Origin: an uncultured Cocleimonas sp.
Lineage (GTDB): Bacteria; Pseudomonadota; Gammaproteobacteria; Thiotrichales; Thiotrichaceae
DNA: 10,456 bases
Direction of reading: 5' to 3'
NCBI GenBank assembly: GCA_937974135.1
Contig: CALJIH010000177.1
Span: forward strand, 1-10,456
The notes under the pieces are model-generated. The model was not told the DNA's origin. It made no database searches and was given only the letters and a program-made list of their open reading frames with translations. Position 1 is the first letter of the stretch. Each line of letters begins with the position of its first letter. Positions 1 to 7,140 of the stretch are shown here, piece after piece. Made by a program: the position numbers and the translations under genes.

Positions 1-1
1 C

Positions 2-70
2 AAAGTATTTTTTAAAGAAACAATTCCAAAAGAGGTCGTAAATAATTTACTTTCAAGTATTGTTATTTAA
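2..70 (+). CDS. Possible C-terminal tail of a plus-strand gene (cut by left edge)
   Basis: One plus-strand frame is open from the window edge to a TAA at 68-70 and encodes 22 residues ending in KEVVNNLLSSIVI. The composition (a charged stretch, then a hydrophobic amphipathic end) looks like the natural end of a protein, and a fold-back cluster that could end transcription follows directly. The other two plus-strand frames are closed early. The stretch is very short, so chance opening is quite possible. If real, the gene converges on the 92-residue orphan gene. No family can be recognised from so little. Confidence 0.33.
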   Translation, partial: KVFFKETIPKEVVNNLLSSIVI

Positions 71-117
71 TACTTTGTTGCTTTCGAATAGAAAGTAATC
101 ATAAAAGCAACTTTCTA
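71..117. repeat. Overlapping inverted repeats, possible bidirectional terminator
   Basis: Three perfect complementary pairs overlap here: TACTTT (71-76) with AAAGTA (92-97), GTTGCTTT (77-84) with AAAGCAAC (104-111), and TAGAAAGT (89-96) with ACTTTCTA (110-117). They share bases, so they cannot all form at once. The position between a possible plus-strand gene end and the end of a minus-strand gene suits a shared terminator. No clean run of T follows any stem, so termination is only inferred. Confidence 0.4.
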
Positions 118-123
118 ATTTAA

Positions 124-139
124 AGTTGAATATTCAACT
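124..139. repeat. 16-bp perfect palindrome over the orphan gene's stop codon
   Basis: AGTTGAATATTCAACT reads the same on both strands and includes the TGA stop codon (134-136) of the minus-strand 92-residue gene. It could be part of a terminator hairpin, but as a perfect palindrome its RNA loop would have to open the central AATATT bases. It could also be a protein-binding site. Confidence 0.5.
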
Positions 140-412
140 AAATTTCATACAGAATTCATCATCATTAGAATATAAATAGTAGCCATCAGTATTATCCGCA
201 ACACCTTCAATGATCACTTCTTTGATTTTTCCTGACATTGCTCCCGCTTTTGCATGAACCGTTAAACCAGCTTCAGGTACGGAATTCTTTTGTACATAAC
301 TTTTCCATTGATCTTTGTCAGTTTTTTCTATTTTCTTTCCTTCGTTAGATGCTTTTCTTAGAATCTCTAAAAAATCAAAGTAATTCACCTCATTAATCTG
401 TGCCTGACCCAT
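134..412 (-). CDS. Hypothetical protein, 92 residues
   Basis: I do not recognise this protein. It is small, soluble-looking and rich in charged residues, with no signal peptide, membrane segment or cysteine pair. The N-terminal half (about 1-45) looks helical: FDFLEILRKASNEGKKIEK is followed by a lysine-rich stretch. The C-terminal half (about 46-92) has alternating hydrophobic residues suggestive of beta strands (GLTVHAKAGAMSGKIKEVII) and ends with YYLYSNDDEFCMKFS. The ATG at 412 has a good ribosome site, AAGGA six bases upstream, which supports a real gene. It lies 129 bp beyond the dehalogenase gene on the same strand, with its own possible promoter, so it may be a separate unit. A stress-related or toxin-antitoxin role cannot be inferred. 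Confidence 0.7.
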   Translation of the reverse strand: MGQAQINEVNYFDFLEILRKASNEGKKIEKTDKDQWKSYVQKNSVPEAGLTVHAKAGAMSGKIKEVIIEGVADNTDGYYLYSNDDEFCMKFS

Positions 413-444
413 ATCTTATCCTTCAGATTTAACATAACAATATC

Positions 445-473
445 AGCATACCTATGCAGATAAACTCTTACAA
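445..473 (-). promoter_or_regulatory. Possible promoter of the 92-residue gene
   Basis: On the minus strand TTGTAA (468-473) and TATGCT (445-450) are 17 bases apart; each matches four of six consensus bases. Transcription would begin near 438, about 26 bases before the start codon. The -10 lies inside a small inverted repeat, GCATA-GG-TATGC, which could be an operator. The match is modest. Confidence 0.3.
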
Positions 474-541
474 GCGATGAATGTTAGTAGTTCACAAGCT
501 TTTAAGCATTGATCTGTTGAACGTTACTTTTAAAAAACAAC

Positions 542-1234
542 TTATTGTAAACCTGCATTTAATTCAGCCAAACTATTGATTGTTATCGTGGGTTCTATTC
601 CCCAAGGATCAAAAAGTGCTTTCTCGCTACGTTTTACCCATGCTGTATTCATACCAACATTATATGCACCTAATACATCAAAAGGATTACTAGAGATCAA
701 CCACGCATTATTTGCAGCAGCATTGGTGGTGTTTAAAAAATGCGTATAAACCGCTGGATTAGGTTTAAATGTTTTTATTGTATCTACACTCACGACACCT
801 AAGAAATAATCACGAATATTTGCTGCGACTAATAAACCTTCTACGGCTTCCTCATTCCCATTTGAGAATGCATAAAGACCATGACCACTTGCGGATAAGT
901 TTTTCAAAGCCTCCACGACATCATCAAATGCAGGTAAGGTTTTATATATTGCGAGTAAGTCGCTTTTTTGATCACTGCTCAAACTAATTTCATAGAATAA
1001 ACAGGTGTAGTCTAATGCTTGTTGGGTACAAACACCGAAATGCTGATAATCGTTCATTAGTCCCCGTCGAAAAGAATATTCTAATTGTTTCTCTCGCCAA
1101 GTATTGGCGAATGAGGGGGCCAATTGACCAATGATTTCAGTTAACTTATCAACCACACCATTGGTATCAATGAGGGTGCCGTAAACGTCGAATGCTAGGG
1201 TTTTATTCATAATAATGTATGAGGTCTTTGCCAT
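542..1234 (-). CDS. Haloacid dehalogenase, type II (L-2-haloacid dehalogenase)
   Basis: Predicted cytoplasmic HAD-superfamily hydrolase that removes halogen from L-2-halo acids to give D-2-hydroxy acids through an aspartyl-ester intermediate. Counting from the second methionine (ATG at 1210), the residues known to be catalytic in L-DEX all appear with a constant offset of two: D8, T12, R39, S116, K149, Y155, S173, N175 and D178, within DVYGTL, FSNGN, KTFKPNPAVY and SSNPFDVLGA. At about 222-230 residues the length is usual. Three in-frame starts exist: GTG 1240, ATG 1234 and ATG 1210. I chose 1234 because AGGTG lies five bases upstream; 1210 fits the usual family N-terminus better and has no clear ribosome site. 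It follows prpE by 48 bp on the same strand, and its leader carries the 22-bp repeat. A housekeeping phosphatase role is less likely given the complete dehalogenase residue set. Confidence 0.88.
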   Translation of the reverse strand: MAKTSYIIMNKTLAFDVYGTLIDTNGVVDKLTEIIGQLAPSFANTWREKQLEYSFRRGLMNDYQHFGVCTQQALDYTCLFYEISLSSDQKSDLLAIYKTLPAFDDVVEALKNLSASGHGLYAFSNGNEEAVEGLLVAANIRDYFLGVVSVDTIKTFKPNPAVYTHFLNTTNAAANNAWLISSNPFDVLGAYNVGMNTAWVKRSEKALFDPWGIEPTITINSLAELNAGLQ

Positions 1235-1242
1235 AACCACCT

Positions 1243-1264
1243 AAAAGTAGGGGGGTGTCTTTTT
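1243..1264. repeat. 22-bp exact repeat, copy 1 (leader of the dehalogenase gene)
   Basis: The plus strand reads AAAA, then GTAGGGGGGTGTC, then TTTTT. The identical 22 bases occur at 3268-3289 in the same orientation. In minus-strand mRNA, AAAAG and CTTTT can pair, leaving a loop that holds CCCCCC. This copy ends nine bases before the likely ATG. Its CCCCCT could also pair imperfectly (one mismatch) with AGGTGG at the ribosome site, across the ACTTTT between them. Confidence 0.9.
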
Positions 1265-1270
1265 AAATAT

Positions 1271-1287
1271 CTTGATTTTAAATCAAG
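1271..1287 (-). terminator. Hairpin spanning the prpE stop codon, possible weak terminator or attenuator
   Basis: CTTGATT and AATCAAG form a perfect 7-bp stem around a 3-base loop. The stem includes the TGA stop of prpE (1283-1285). On the minus strand it is followed by ATATTTAAAAAG, not a clean run of T, so it would be a weak terminator at best. It may instead protect the prpE mRNA end or reduce read-through into the dehalogenase gene. Confidence 0.35.
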
Positions 1288-3154
1288 CCTTTAAAGCCTT
1301 AATTTCATCCAATGAATTAGGATCTTCGATTGTCGAAGGAACCATATATTCCTCACCATTAAAAATCTGACGCATGGTTTTGCGTAGAATTTTACCCGAA
1401 CGTGTTTTAGGCAGTCTAGGAACCACATACACTTCTTTGAATGAAGCAACAGCTCCGATTTTCTCTCGGACTAAGGCAATCAACTCTGCGCTGATTTCGT
1501 CTTCGCTGCTTTCAATATCATTCTTTAGCACCACAAAACCCGTTGGCATTTGTCCTTTCAATTCATCATCGCGACCGATCACGGCGCATTCTGCAATGGC
1601 ATCGTGCTTGCCAATGATTTCTTCCATTTCACCTGTAGATAAACGATGTCCAGCAACATTGATGACATCATCAACACGACCCATAACAAACAGATAACCG
1701 TCTTCATCATAGAAACCGCCATCACCACTGGTGTAATAACCATCATGCGTACCTAAATAGCCTGTTTTGAAACGTTCTAAATCGCCCCAAACAGTGGTTA
1801 AACAACTGGGTGGTAAAGGTAATTTAACGGCAATATCACCTTGTTCATTCGGCCCAAGTTCTTTGCTGTTTTCATCTAGTATGCGCACATCAAATCCTGG
1901 GCAGGGTACGGTCGCTGAACCAGGCTTAACGGGTTTTACTTCAATTCCCATCATATTAGAAGCAATCGCCCAACCAGTTTCTGTTTGCCACCAGTTATCA
2001 ACAATCGGTAGTTTGAAGTTTTCTTCGAGCCATTCAAAAGTAGCAGGATCAAGTCTTTCGCCTGCTGAGTAAAAAGCTTCTAGGCATGATATGTCATATT
2101 TTTTTGCAAGATCGGCATTCGGGTCTTCTTTCTTAATTGCACGATAAGCAGTTGGTGCTGTAAATAACCCTCGTACTTTATGTTCTGAAATGACTCGCCA
2201 GAAGGCCCCAGCATCTGGTGTCATAATCGGTTTTCCTTCATACATAACGGTGGTGCATCCATGCAACAACGGCGCATAAACAATGTATGAATGCCCTACA
2301 ACCCATCCTACATCAGAAGCTGCCCAATACACATCACCTGGGTCTATATTGTAGATAGCTTTCATACTGTATTTCAGCGCAACAGCATGGCCACCATTTT
2401 CGCGGATGACCCCTTTGGGTTTACCTGTCGTTCCAGAGGTATAGAGGATGTAGAGCAAATCATCACCGCGGACAGGAGTGCAATCTGCGGCTTGTGCTTT
2501 ACTCACCGCTTGTTTCCAATCAATATCGCGTGGATGAGATAAATCGGCTGTTGCTTGTGGACGTTGGAATACCACACAATGCTCAGGTTTATGCTCTGCT
2601 ATCTCAATGGCACTATCAATCAAAGGCTTATATTCGATAACGCGTTTTATTTCTATGCCGCACGAAGCGCTGAGAATAACTTTTGGTGTGGCATCGTCAA
2701 TACGCACCGCGAGTTCTGGTGCAGCAAATCCACCAAATACTACAGAGTGGATCGCGCCTAAGCGTGCACAGGCATACATCGCAATTGCTGCCTCAGGGAT
2801 CATCGGCATATAGATAATAACGCGATCGCCTTTTGTTACACCTAAGTCTTTTAGCATGCCTGCACAAAGTGCTACCTCATCGCGCAGTTCGCGAAAGGTG
2901 TAGGTTCTTTTGGTATCAGTTACGGGAGAATCATAAATGAGGGCAGCTTGATCAGCACGACCATTCTCTACATGGTGATCCAAAGCCATATAAGAAGTAT
3001 TCATTTCTGCATCAGCAAACCAATGATGAATACCGTGTTCGTCTTCACTGAGAATATTCTTTGCTTCTTTAAACCAAGGCAGTGCGTCCGCTTGTTTTTT
3101 CCAGAAGGCTTCTGGATTCTGTTTAAAGGCATCAAACTCTTTTTGGTAACTCAT
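1283..3154 (-). CDS. prpE: Propionyl-CoA synthetase (propionate-CoA ligase)
   Basis: Cytoplasmic ligase that activates propionate to propionyl-CoA through a propionyl-AMP intermediate, the entry step of the methylcitrate cycle. The 623 residues show an N-terminal ACAS-type cap, the P-loop YTSGTTGKPKG (238-248), SAGERLDP (363-370), WWQTETGW (388-395), SGDGG (476-480), the hinge region GRVDDVINVAGHRLSTGEME (492-511), and PKTRSGKI with the adenylation lysine K588. That lysine is the site acetylated in the Acs/PrpE family. I chose ATG 3154 because GGAG lies six bases upstream; a TTG at 3187 would add 11 residues with no support. SASCGIEIKRVIEYKPLID and RENGGHAVAL resemble the ACSS3-like propionyl-CoA synthetase branch, as I recall it. 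Acetyl-CoA synthetase is the main alternative, but DVGWVVGHSYIVYAPL and the operon favour PrpE. It is separated from prpF by 170 bp, so it may have its own promoter; a TAAAAT at 3229-3234 lacks a good -35. Confidence 0.93.
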   Translation of the reverse strand: MSYQKEFDAFKQNPEAFWKKQADALPWFKEAKNILSEDEHGIHHWFADAEMNTSYMALDHHVENGRADQAALIYDSPVTDTKRTYTFRELRDEVALCAGMLKDLGVTKGDRVIIYMPMIPEAAIAMYACARLGAIHSVVFGGFAAPELAVRIDDATPKVILSASCGIEIKRVIEYKPLIDSAIEIAEHKPEHCVVFQRPQATADLSHPRDIDWKQAVSKAQAADCTPVRGDDLLYILYTSGTTGKPKGVIRENGGHAVALKYSMKAIYNIDPGDVYWAASDVGWVVGHSYIVYAPLLHGCTTVMYEGKPIMTPDAGAFWRVISEHKVRGLFTAPTAYRAIKKEDPNADLAKKYDISCLEAFYSAGERLDPATFEWLEENFKLPIVDNWWQTETGWAIASNMMGIEVKPVKPGSATVPCPGFDVRILDENSKELGPNEQGDIAVKLPLPPSCLTTVWGDLERFKTGYLGTHDGYYTSGDGGFYDEDGYLFVMGRVDDVINVAGHRLSTGEMEEIIGKHDAIAECAVIGRDDELKGQMPTGFVVLKNDIESSEDEISAELIALVREKIGAVASFKEVYVVPRLPKTRSGKILRKTMRQIFNGEEYMVPSTIEDPNSLDEIKALKA

Positions 3155-3164
3155 TTCTTTCTCC
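3155..3164 (-). promoter_or_regulatory. Ribosome binding site deciding the prpE start
   Basis: GGAG (3161-3164) followed by AAAGAA and ATG gives ideal spacing. This fixes the start at 3154, not at the in-frame TTG at 3187. Confidence 0.8.
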
Positions 3165-3267
3165 GTTGGTTTACTGAGATCACCCAAGCTTCATGTTAAT
3201 AGAAAGCAAAAGTCCCTAAATTCACGTTATTTTAGATACGAATCAAAAAATATACTAAATATCCTGC

Positions 3268-3289
3268 AAAAGTAGGGGGGTGTCTTTTT
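3268..3289. repeat. 22-bp exact repeat, copy 2 (leader of prpE)
   Basis: Identical to 1243-1264, same orientation. It lies 35 bases past the prpF stop and 113 bases before the prpE ATG. The flanks differ, except that both copies run into A/T-rich sequence on the plus-strand right side. In mRNA it could form a short stem (AAAAG with CTTTT) with a C6 loop. Its distance from the start codon differs greatly from copy 1, so it is not simply a ribosome-site element. Confidence 0.9.
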
Positions 3290-3324
3290 TATATTTTAGT
3301 TAACATATTTATAGTTCATTTTGA

Positions 3325-4503
3325 TTAAAATGCATCTGCAGGAATTCGCACTGAGCCTTCCATAAGAACTCTGGCACTGCGACTCATTATGACTTTTTCT
3401 ACACTCCACTCGCCATCTTGTTGTTTCGCAACAGCTCCTACTTTTAAAGTTCCAGAAGGATGCCCAAATCTAACGGATGCTAAAGCTCCGCCACCTGCTG
3501 CACTATTAACTAGAGTGCCGGGAATGGCAGCAGCAGTTCCAATGGCTACTGCAGCAGTTCCCATCATCGCGTGATGCAAAAGCCCCATGGATAAGGCACG
3601 TACATTTAGATCAATATCATCAGCGTTAATTTCTTTCCCACTTGATGAAATATATTGTTTTGGTTTAGCAAGAAACGCTACTTTTGGAGTATGTTGTCTT
3701 GTGGCGGCTTCTTCAATTGAATTGATTAAACCCATTTTGATTGCACCATGAGCCCGAATCGTTTCGAACATCTGCAATGCTTTTTCATCAGAGTTGATAT
3801 CAGTTTGTAATTCAACACCGCTATAGCCAATATCTTCAGCACTCATAAAAATAGTGGGAATTCCAGCATTAATCATCGTTACTTCAAAGCTACCTATTCC
3901 TGGTACCTCTAAGGTATCGATTAAATTGCCTGTAGGAAACATTGCTTCGCTAGGATCAACAGGATTAATAAATTGCACCTGGACTTCTGCCGCTGGAAAA
4001 GTCACACCATCCAATTCAAAATCACCCGTTTCTTGAACTTTGCCATCGGTCATAGGTACTTTGGCAACAATCGTTTTTTTGATGTTAGCTTGCCAAATTT
4101 TAACCGTGGCTACACCATTGTCTGGGATTTTATCGGCATCGACGAGACCATTGCTTATCGCAAAAGAACCTACAGCTGCAGTGAGGTTGCCACAATTGCC
4201 ACTCCAATCCACAAAGGGCTTATCAATAGATACTTGTCCGAATAAATAATCGACATCATGATCGGTTTCTTTACTCTTGGATAGAATGACGGTTTTACTA
4301 GTGCTTGATGTGGCACCCCCCATGCCATCGGTTTGCTTTCCGTAGGGGTCAGGGCTTCCAATGATACGTAATAGCATCTCGTCACGCGCTTTACCTGCTA
4401 TCTGACATTCTTCAGGTAAGTCATTGAGGTTAAAGAAAACGCCTTTACTCGTTCCTCCGCGCATATAGGTAGCAGGAATTTTGATTTGAGGTGCAAATGT
4501 CAT
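3325..4503 (-). CDS. prpF: 2-methylaconitate cis-trans isomerase PrpF
   Basis: Isomerase with the diaminopimelate-epimerase fold, needed when AcnD replaces PrpD. AcnD releases a 2-methylaconitate isomer that the next hydratase cannot use efficiently, and PrpF converts it to the usable cis form. The 392 residues begin with MTFAPQIKIPATYMRGGTSKG, the family N-terminal signature. TSSTSK (K70) and SGNCGN (C104) match the catalytic lysine and cysteine described as K73 and C107 in the Shewanella enzyme, with a shared offset of three. RFGHPSGTL (345-353) closes the second domain. The ATG at 4503 follows AGGAG by six bases; that ribosome site overlaps the acnD TAG stop, and the intergenic gap is nine bases, so the two genes are very likely cotranslated. 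Length is typical. No defects seen. Confidence 0.96.
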   Translation of the reverse strand: MTFAPQIKIPATYMRGGTSKGVFFNLNDLPEECQIAGKARDEMLLRIIGSPDPYGKQTDGMGGATSSTSKTVILSKSKETDHDVDYLFGQVSIDKPFVDWSGNCGNLTAAVGSFAISNGLVDADKIPDNGVATVKIWQANIKKTIVAKVPMTDGKVQETGDFELDGVTFPAAEVQVQFINPVDPSEAMFPTGNLIDTLEVPGIGSFEVTMINAGIPTIFMSAEDIGYSGVELQTDINSDEKALQMFETIRAHGAIKMGLINSIEEAATRQHTPKVAFLAKPKQYISSSGKEINADDIDLNVRALSMGLLHHAMMGTAAVAIGTAAAIPGTLVNSAAGGGALASVRFGHPSGTLKVGAVAKQQDGEWSVEKVIMSRSARVLMEGSVRIPADAF

Positions 4504-4512
4504 TTAAAACTC

Positions 4513-7119
4513 CTAAGCGGCATTTGATTCTAAGAAATCCTGAGCAAAGCGTTGTAAAACGCCTCCAGCATCATAAACATGAACTTCTTCTTCTGTATCT
4601 AATCGACATTTAACAGGAATGTTGACTTGCTCACCGTTTTTTCGAGTCATAACAACTGTGATTAAAGCACCTGCTGCTATTTCTCCTTCAACATCAAAGG
4701 TTTCAGTACCATCAATCTCATATGTCTTGCGTGTTTCACTATTGGTAAATTCCAAAGGTAAAACACCCATGCCAACAAGATTGGTCCGATGAATGCGTTC
4801 AAATCCTTCTGCAATAATTGTTTCTACTCCTGCTAAACGAACGCCTTTTGCCGCCCAATCACGCGATGAACCTTGGCCATAATCTGCACCTGCAATAATG
4901 ATTAAAGGTTGAGCACGTTCCATATAAGTTTCAATGCCTTCCCACATGCGCATTTCTGTACCATCGGGTTCGAGACGCATTAAAGAACCTTGTTTAATGT
5001 CTCCATTTTCGTCAAGACACATTTCATTTAACAATTTAGGGTTTGCAAAAGTCGCGCGTTGCGCTGTCAAATGATCACCACGATGAGTTGCATAAGAATT
5101 GAAGTCTTCTTCGGGTACTTTCATTTTGTGCAAATAAGCTCCCGCAGCACTTTCCATCATAATGGCGTTTGAGGGGGATAAATGATCCGTGGTTATATTG
5201 TCACCTAAAACAGCAAGTGGACGCATACCTTGCATGGTTCGTTCACCAGCCAATGCGCCTTCCCAATACGGTGGCCTGCGAATGTAAGTACTCATTTCGC
5301 GCCAGTCATAAAGGGGGCTTTTCGCTTCTTCGATCACACCCAAATCAAACATTGGGTTGTATATTTGTTGGAATTGCTCAGGTTTAACGCTTTCTGCAAC
5401 GATTCTGTCAATTTCTTCATCGCTCGGCCAAATATCTTTAAGTGTTATAGAATTACCTTCTTGATCCGTTCCTAACACGTCTTTTTCGATATCAAAACGC
5501 ATGGTGCCAGCGATGGCATAAGCCACCACTAAAGGTGGTGATGCTAAAAACGCTTGTTTTGCATAGGGATGAATACGTCCATCAAAATTACGATTTCCTG
5601 ATAACACGGCAGTCGCATACAAATCACGGTCTACAATCTCTTTTTGAATAGTTGGATCTAGAGCGCCTGACATACCATTACAAGTGGTACAGGCAAAACC
5701 GACAATGCCAAATCCTAATTGCTCTAATTCTGCTAGCAAATTAGCTTCTTTTAAATACAGTTCAATCACCTTAGAGCCAGGTGCAAACGAGGTTTTCACC
5801 CAAGGCTTGCGAACTAAACCAAGTTCATTTGCTCTTTTTGCTATTAGTCCAGCTGCTACAACATTGCGTGGGTTTGAGGTATTGGTACAAGACGTGATTG
5901 CGGCGATTATCACCGCGCCATCTGGCATTTTTCCTGCGGCTTCTTCAGCATTGGCTTTATCTAAATCTACTGCTAAACCACTTGAAGTGAGATCTGCAGT
6001 TGCCAGACGGCGATGAGGGTTTGATGGGCCAGCCAAATTGCGTTCTACGCTGGATAAATCAAAACTTAAAACACGCTCGTATTCAGCATCAACTAGATCA
6101 TCAGCCCATAAGCCTGTTTCTTTTGCATATTTTTCTACCAATGCTACTTGCTCAGGTTTACGCCCGGTGAGTTTTAAATAATCTATGGTTTGTTCATCAA
6201 TATAAAACAAGCCCGCTGAAGCACCATATTCTGGTGTCATATTGGATATTGTTGCTCGATCGCCAATGGTTAAACTTTTCGCACCTTCACCAAAAAATTC
6301 CAAATAGGCAGAAACAACTTTTTGTTCACGTAAGAACTCAGTGATTGCTAGCACGATATCGGTTGCCGTAATTCCGGCTTGACCCTTTCCTTTGAGCTCT
6401 ACACCAATAATATTGGGTAAACGCATCATTGAAGGTAAACCTAACATCACAGTTTCGGCTTCTAAACCGCCAACGCCAATTGCCATAACACCTAGAGCAT
6501 CAACGTGTGGCGTATGACTGTCTGTACCTACGCAAGTATCTGGAAAGGCTATGCCATCACGAGCTTGTATAACAGGGGACATTTTTTCCAGATTTATCTG
6601 ATGCATGATGCCATTACCCGCAGGAATAACGTCAACATTTTTAAAGGCAGTTTTAGTCCATTCGATAAAGTGAAAACGATCTTCATTGCGGCGTTCTTCA
6701 ATGGCACGATTCTTAGCAAATGCATCAGAATCAAAACCTGGAGCTTCAACGGCCAATGAATGATCAACAATTAATTGTGTAGGAACAACAGGATTAACCT
6801 GGACAGGATCGCCACCTTGGTCTGCAATAGCATCGCGTAAGCCTGCGAGATCAACCAAGGCTGTTTGTCCTAAAATATCATGACAAACTACGCGTGCAGG
6901 GTACCAAGGGAAGTCTAAATCTTGTTTACGTTCGATTAATTGTTTTAGTGAATCTGTTAGAGTTTCAGGTTTACATCGACGCACTAATTGTTCCGCTAAG
7001 ATACGAGATGTGTAGGGTAATTTTGCATAGGCCCCAGCTTGTATTGCTTCGACCGCCTCGCGCGTATCGAAAAAATCAAGATCAGTTCCTGCTAATGGTT
7101 TTCGATATTGTGTATTCAT
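4513..7119 (-). CDS. acnD: 2-methylcitrate dehydratase, Fe/S-dependent (AcnD)
   Basis: Aconitase-family [4Fe-4S] dehydratase that removes water from 2-methylcitrate to yield a 2-methylaconitate isomer, working with PrpF. The 868 residues contain GTDSHT (198-203), the cluster ligands C411 (SCTNTSNP) and C477/C480 (ACTTCNG), and the C-terminal swivel domain with YGQGSSRDW (747-755). It follows the AcnA fold order (domains 1-3, linker, domain 4). The N-terminus MNTQYRKPLAGTDLDFFD is the AcnD pattern and decides the start at 7119. An ATG at 7134, six bases after the prpC stop, would add MSKCL; neither start has a strong ribosome site, so the exact start is uncertain. A general aconitase is the alternative, but the N-terminal sequence and immediate prpF partner argue for AcnD. 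No prpD lies in the window. Confidence 0.96.
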   Translation of the reverse strand: MNTQYRKPLAGTDLDFFDTREAVEAIQAGAYAKLPYTSRILAEQLVRRCKPETLTDSLKQLIERKQDLDFPWYPARVVCHDILGQTALVDLAGLRDAIADQGGDPVQVNPVVPTQLIVDHSLAVEAPGFDSDAFAKNRAIEERRNEDRFHFIEWTKTAFKNVDVIPAGNGIMHQINLEKMSPVIQARDGIAFPDTCVGTDSHTPHVDALGVMAIGVGGLEAETVMLGLPSMMRLPNIIGVELKGKGQAGITATDIVLAITEFLREQKVVSAYLEFFGEGAKSLTIGDRATISNMTPEYGASAGLFYIDEQTIDYLKLTGRKPEQVALVEKYAKETGLWADDLVDAEYERVLSFDLSSVERNLAGPSNPHRRLATADLTSSGLAVDLDKANAEEAAGKMPDGAVIIAAITSCTNTSNPRNVVAAGLIAKRANELGLVRKPWVKTSFAPGSKVIELYLKEANLLAELEQLGFGIVGFACTTCNGMSGALDPTIQKEIVDRDLYATAVLSGNRNFDGRIHPYAKQAFLASPPLVVAYAIAGTMRFDIEKDVLGTDQEGNSITLKDIWPSDEEIDRIVAESVKPEQFQQIYNPMFDLGVIEEAKSPLYDWREMSTYIRRPPYWEGALAGERTMQGMRPLAVLGDNITTDHLSPSNAIMMESAAGAYLHKMKVPEEDFNSYATHRGDHLTAQRATFANPKLLNEMCLDENGDIKQGSLMRLEPDGTEMRMWEGIETYMERAQPLIIIAGADYGQGSSRDWAAKGVRLAGVETIIAEGFERIHRTNLVGMGVLPLEFTNSETRKTYEIDGTETFDVEGEIAAGALITVVMTRKNGEQVNIPVKCRLDTEEEVHVYDAGGVLQRFAQDFLESNAA

Positions 7120-7140
7120 TAAACATTTACTCATTTAAAA

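Noticed and set aside
531..555. Rho-independent terminator after the dehalogenase gene
   Set aside because: A six-T run follows the stop codon, but the only stem before it (ACAA/TTGT) has four weak pairs.
1250..1255. C6/G6 tracts as phase-variable homopolymers
   Set aside because: Six bases is short for frequent slippage, both copies have the same length, and neither lies in a coding region.
3299..3304. GTTAAC in the prpF-prpE gap as a third GntR operator
   Set aside because: Only the core agrees; the flanking TTGT/ACAA half-sites are broken, with about 8 of 12 bases matching, which is expected often in A/T-rich DNA.
4170..4385. Minus-strand open frame of 71 codons within prpF in another frame
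   Set aside because: It is fully contained in the prpF coding region, whose own frame carries the catalytic motifs.
5684..6016. Plus-strand open frame of 110 codons opposite acnD
   Set aside because: It lies wholly within a strongly conserved enzyme gene, has no ribosome site that I can see, and its composition is that of an antisense shadow.
4513..7119. General aconitase AcnA instead of AcnD
   Set aside because: The N-terminus follows the AcnD pattern, and prpF, which is only needed with AcnD, starts nine bases downstream.
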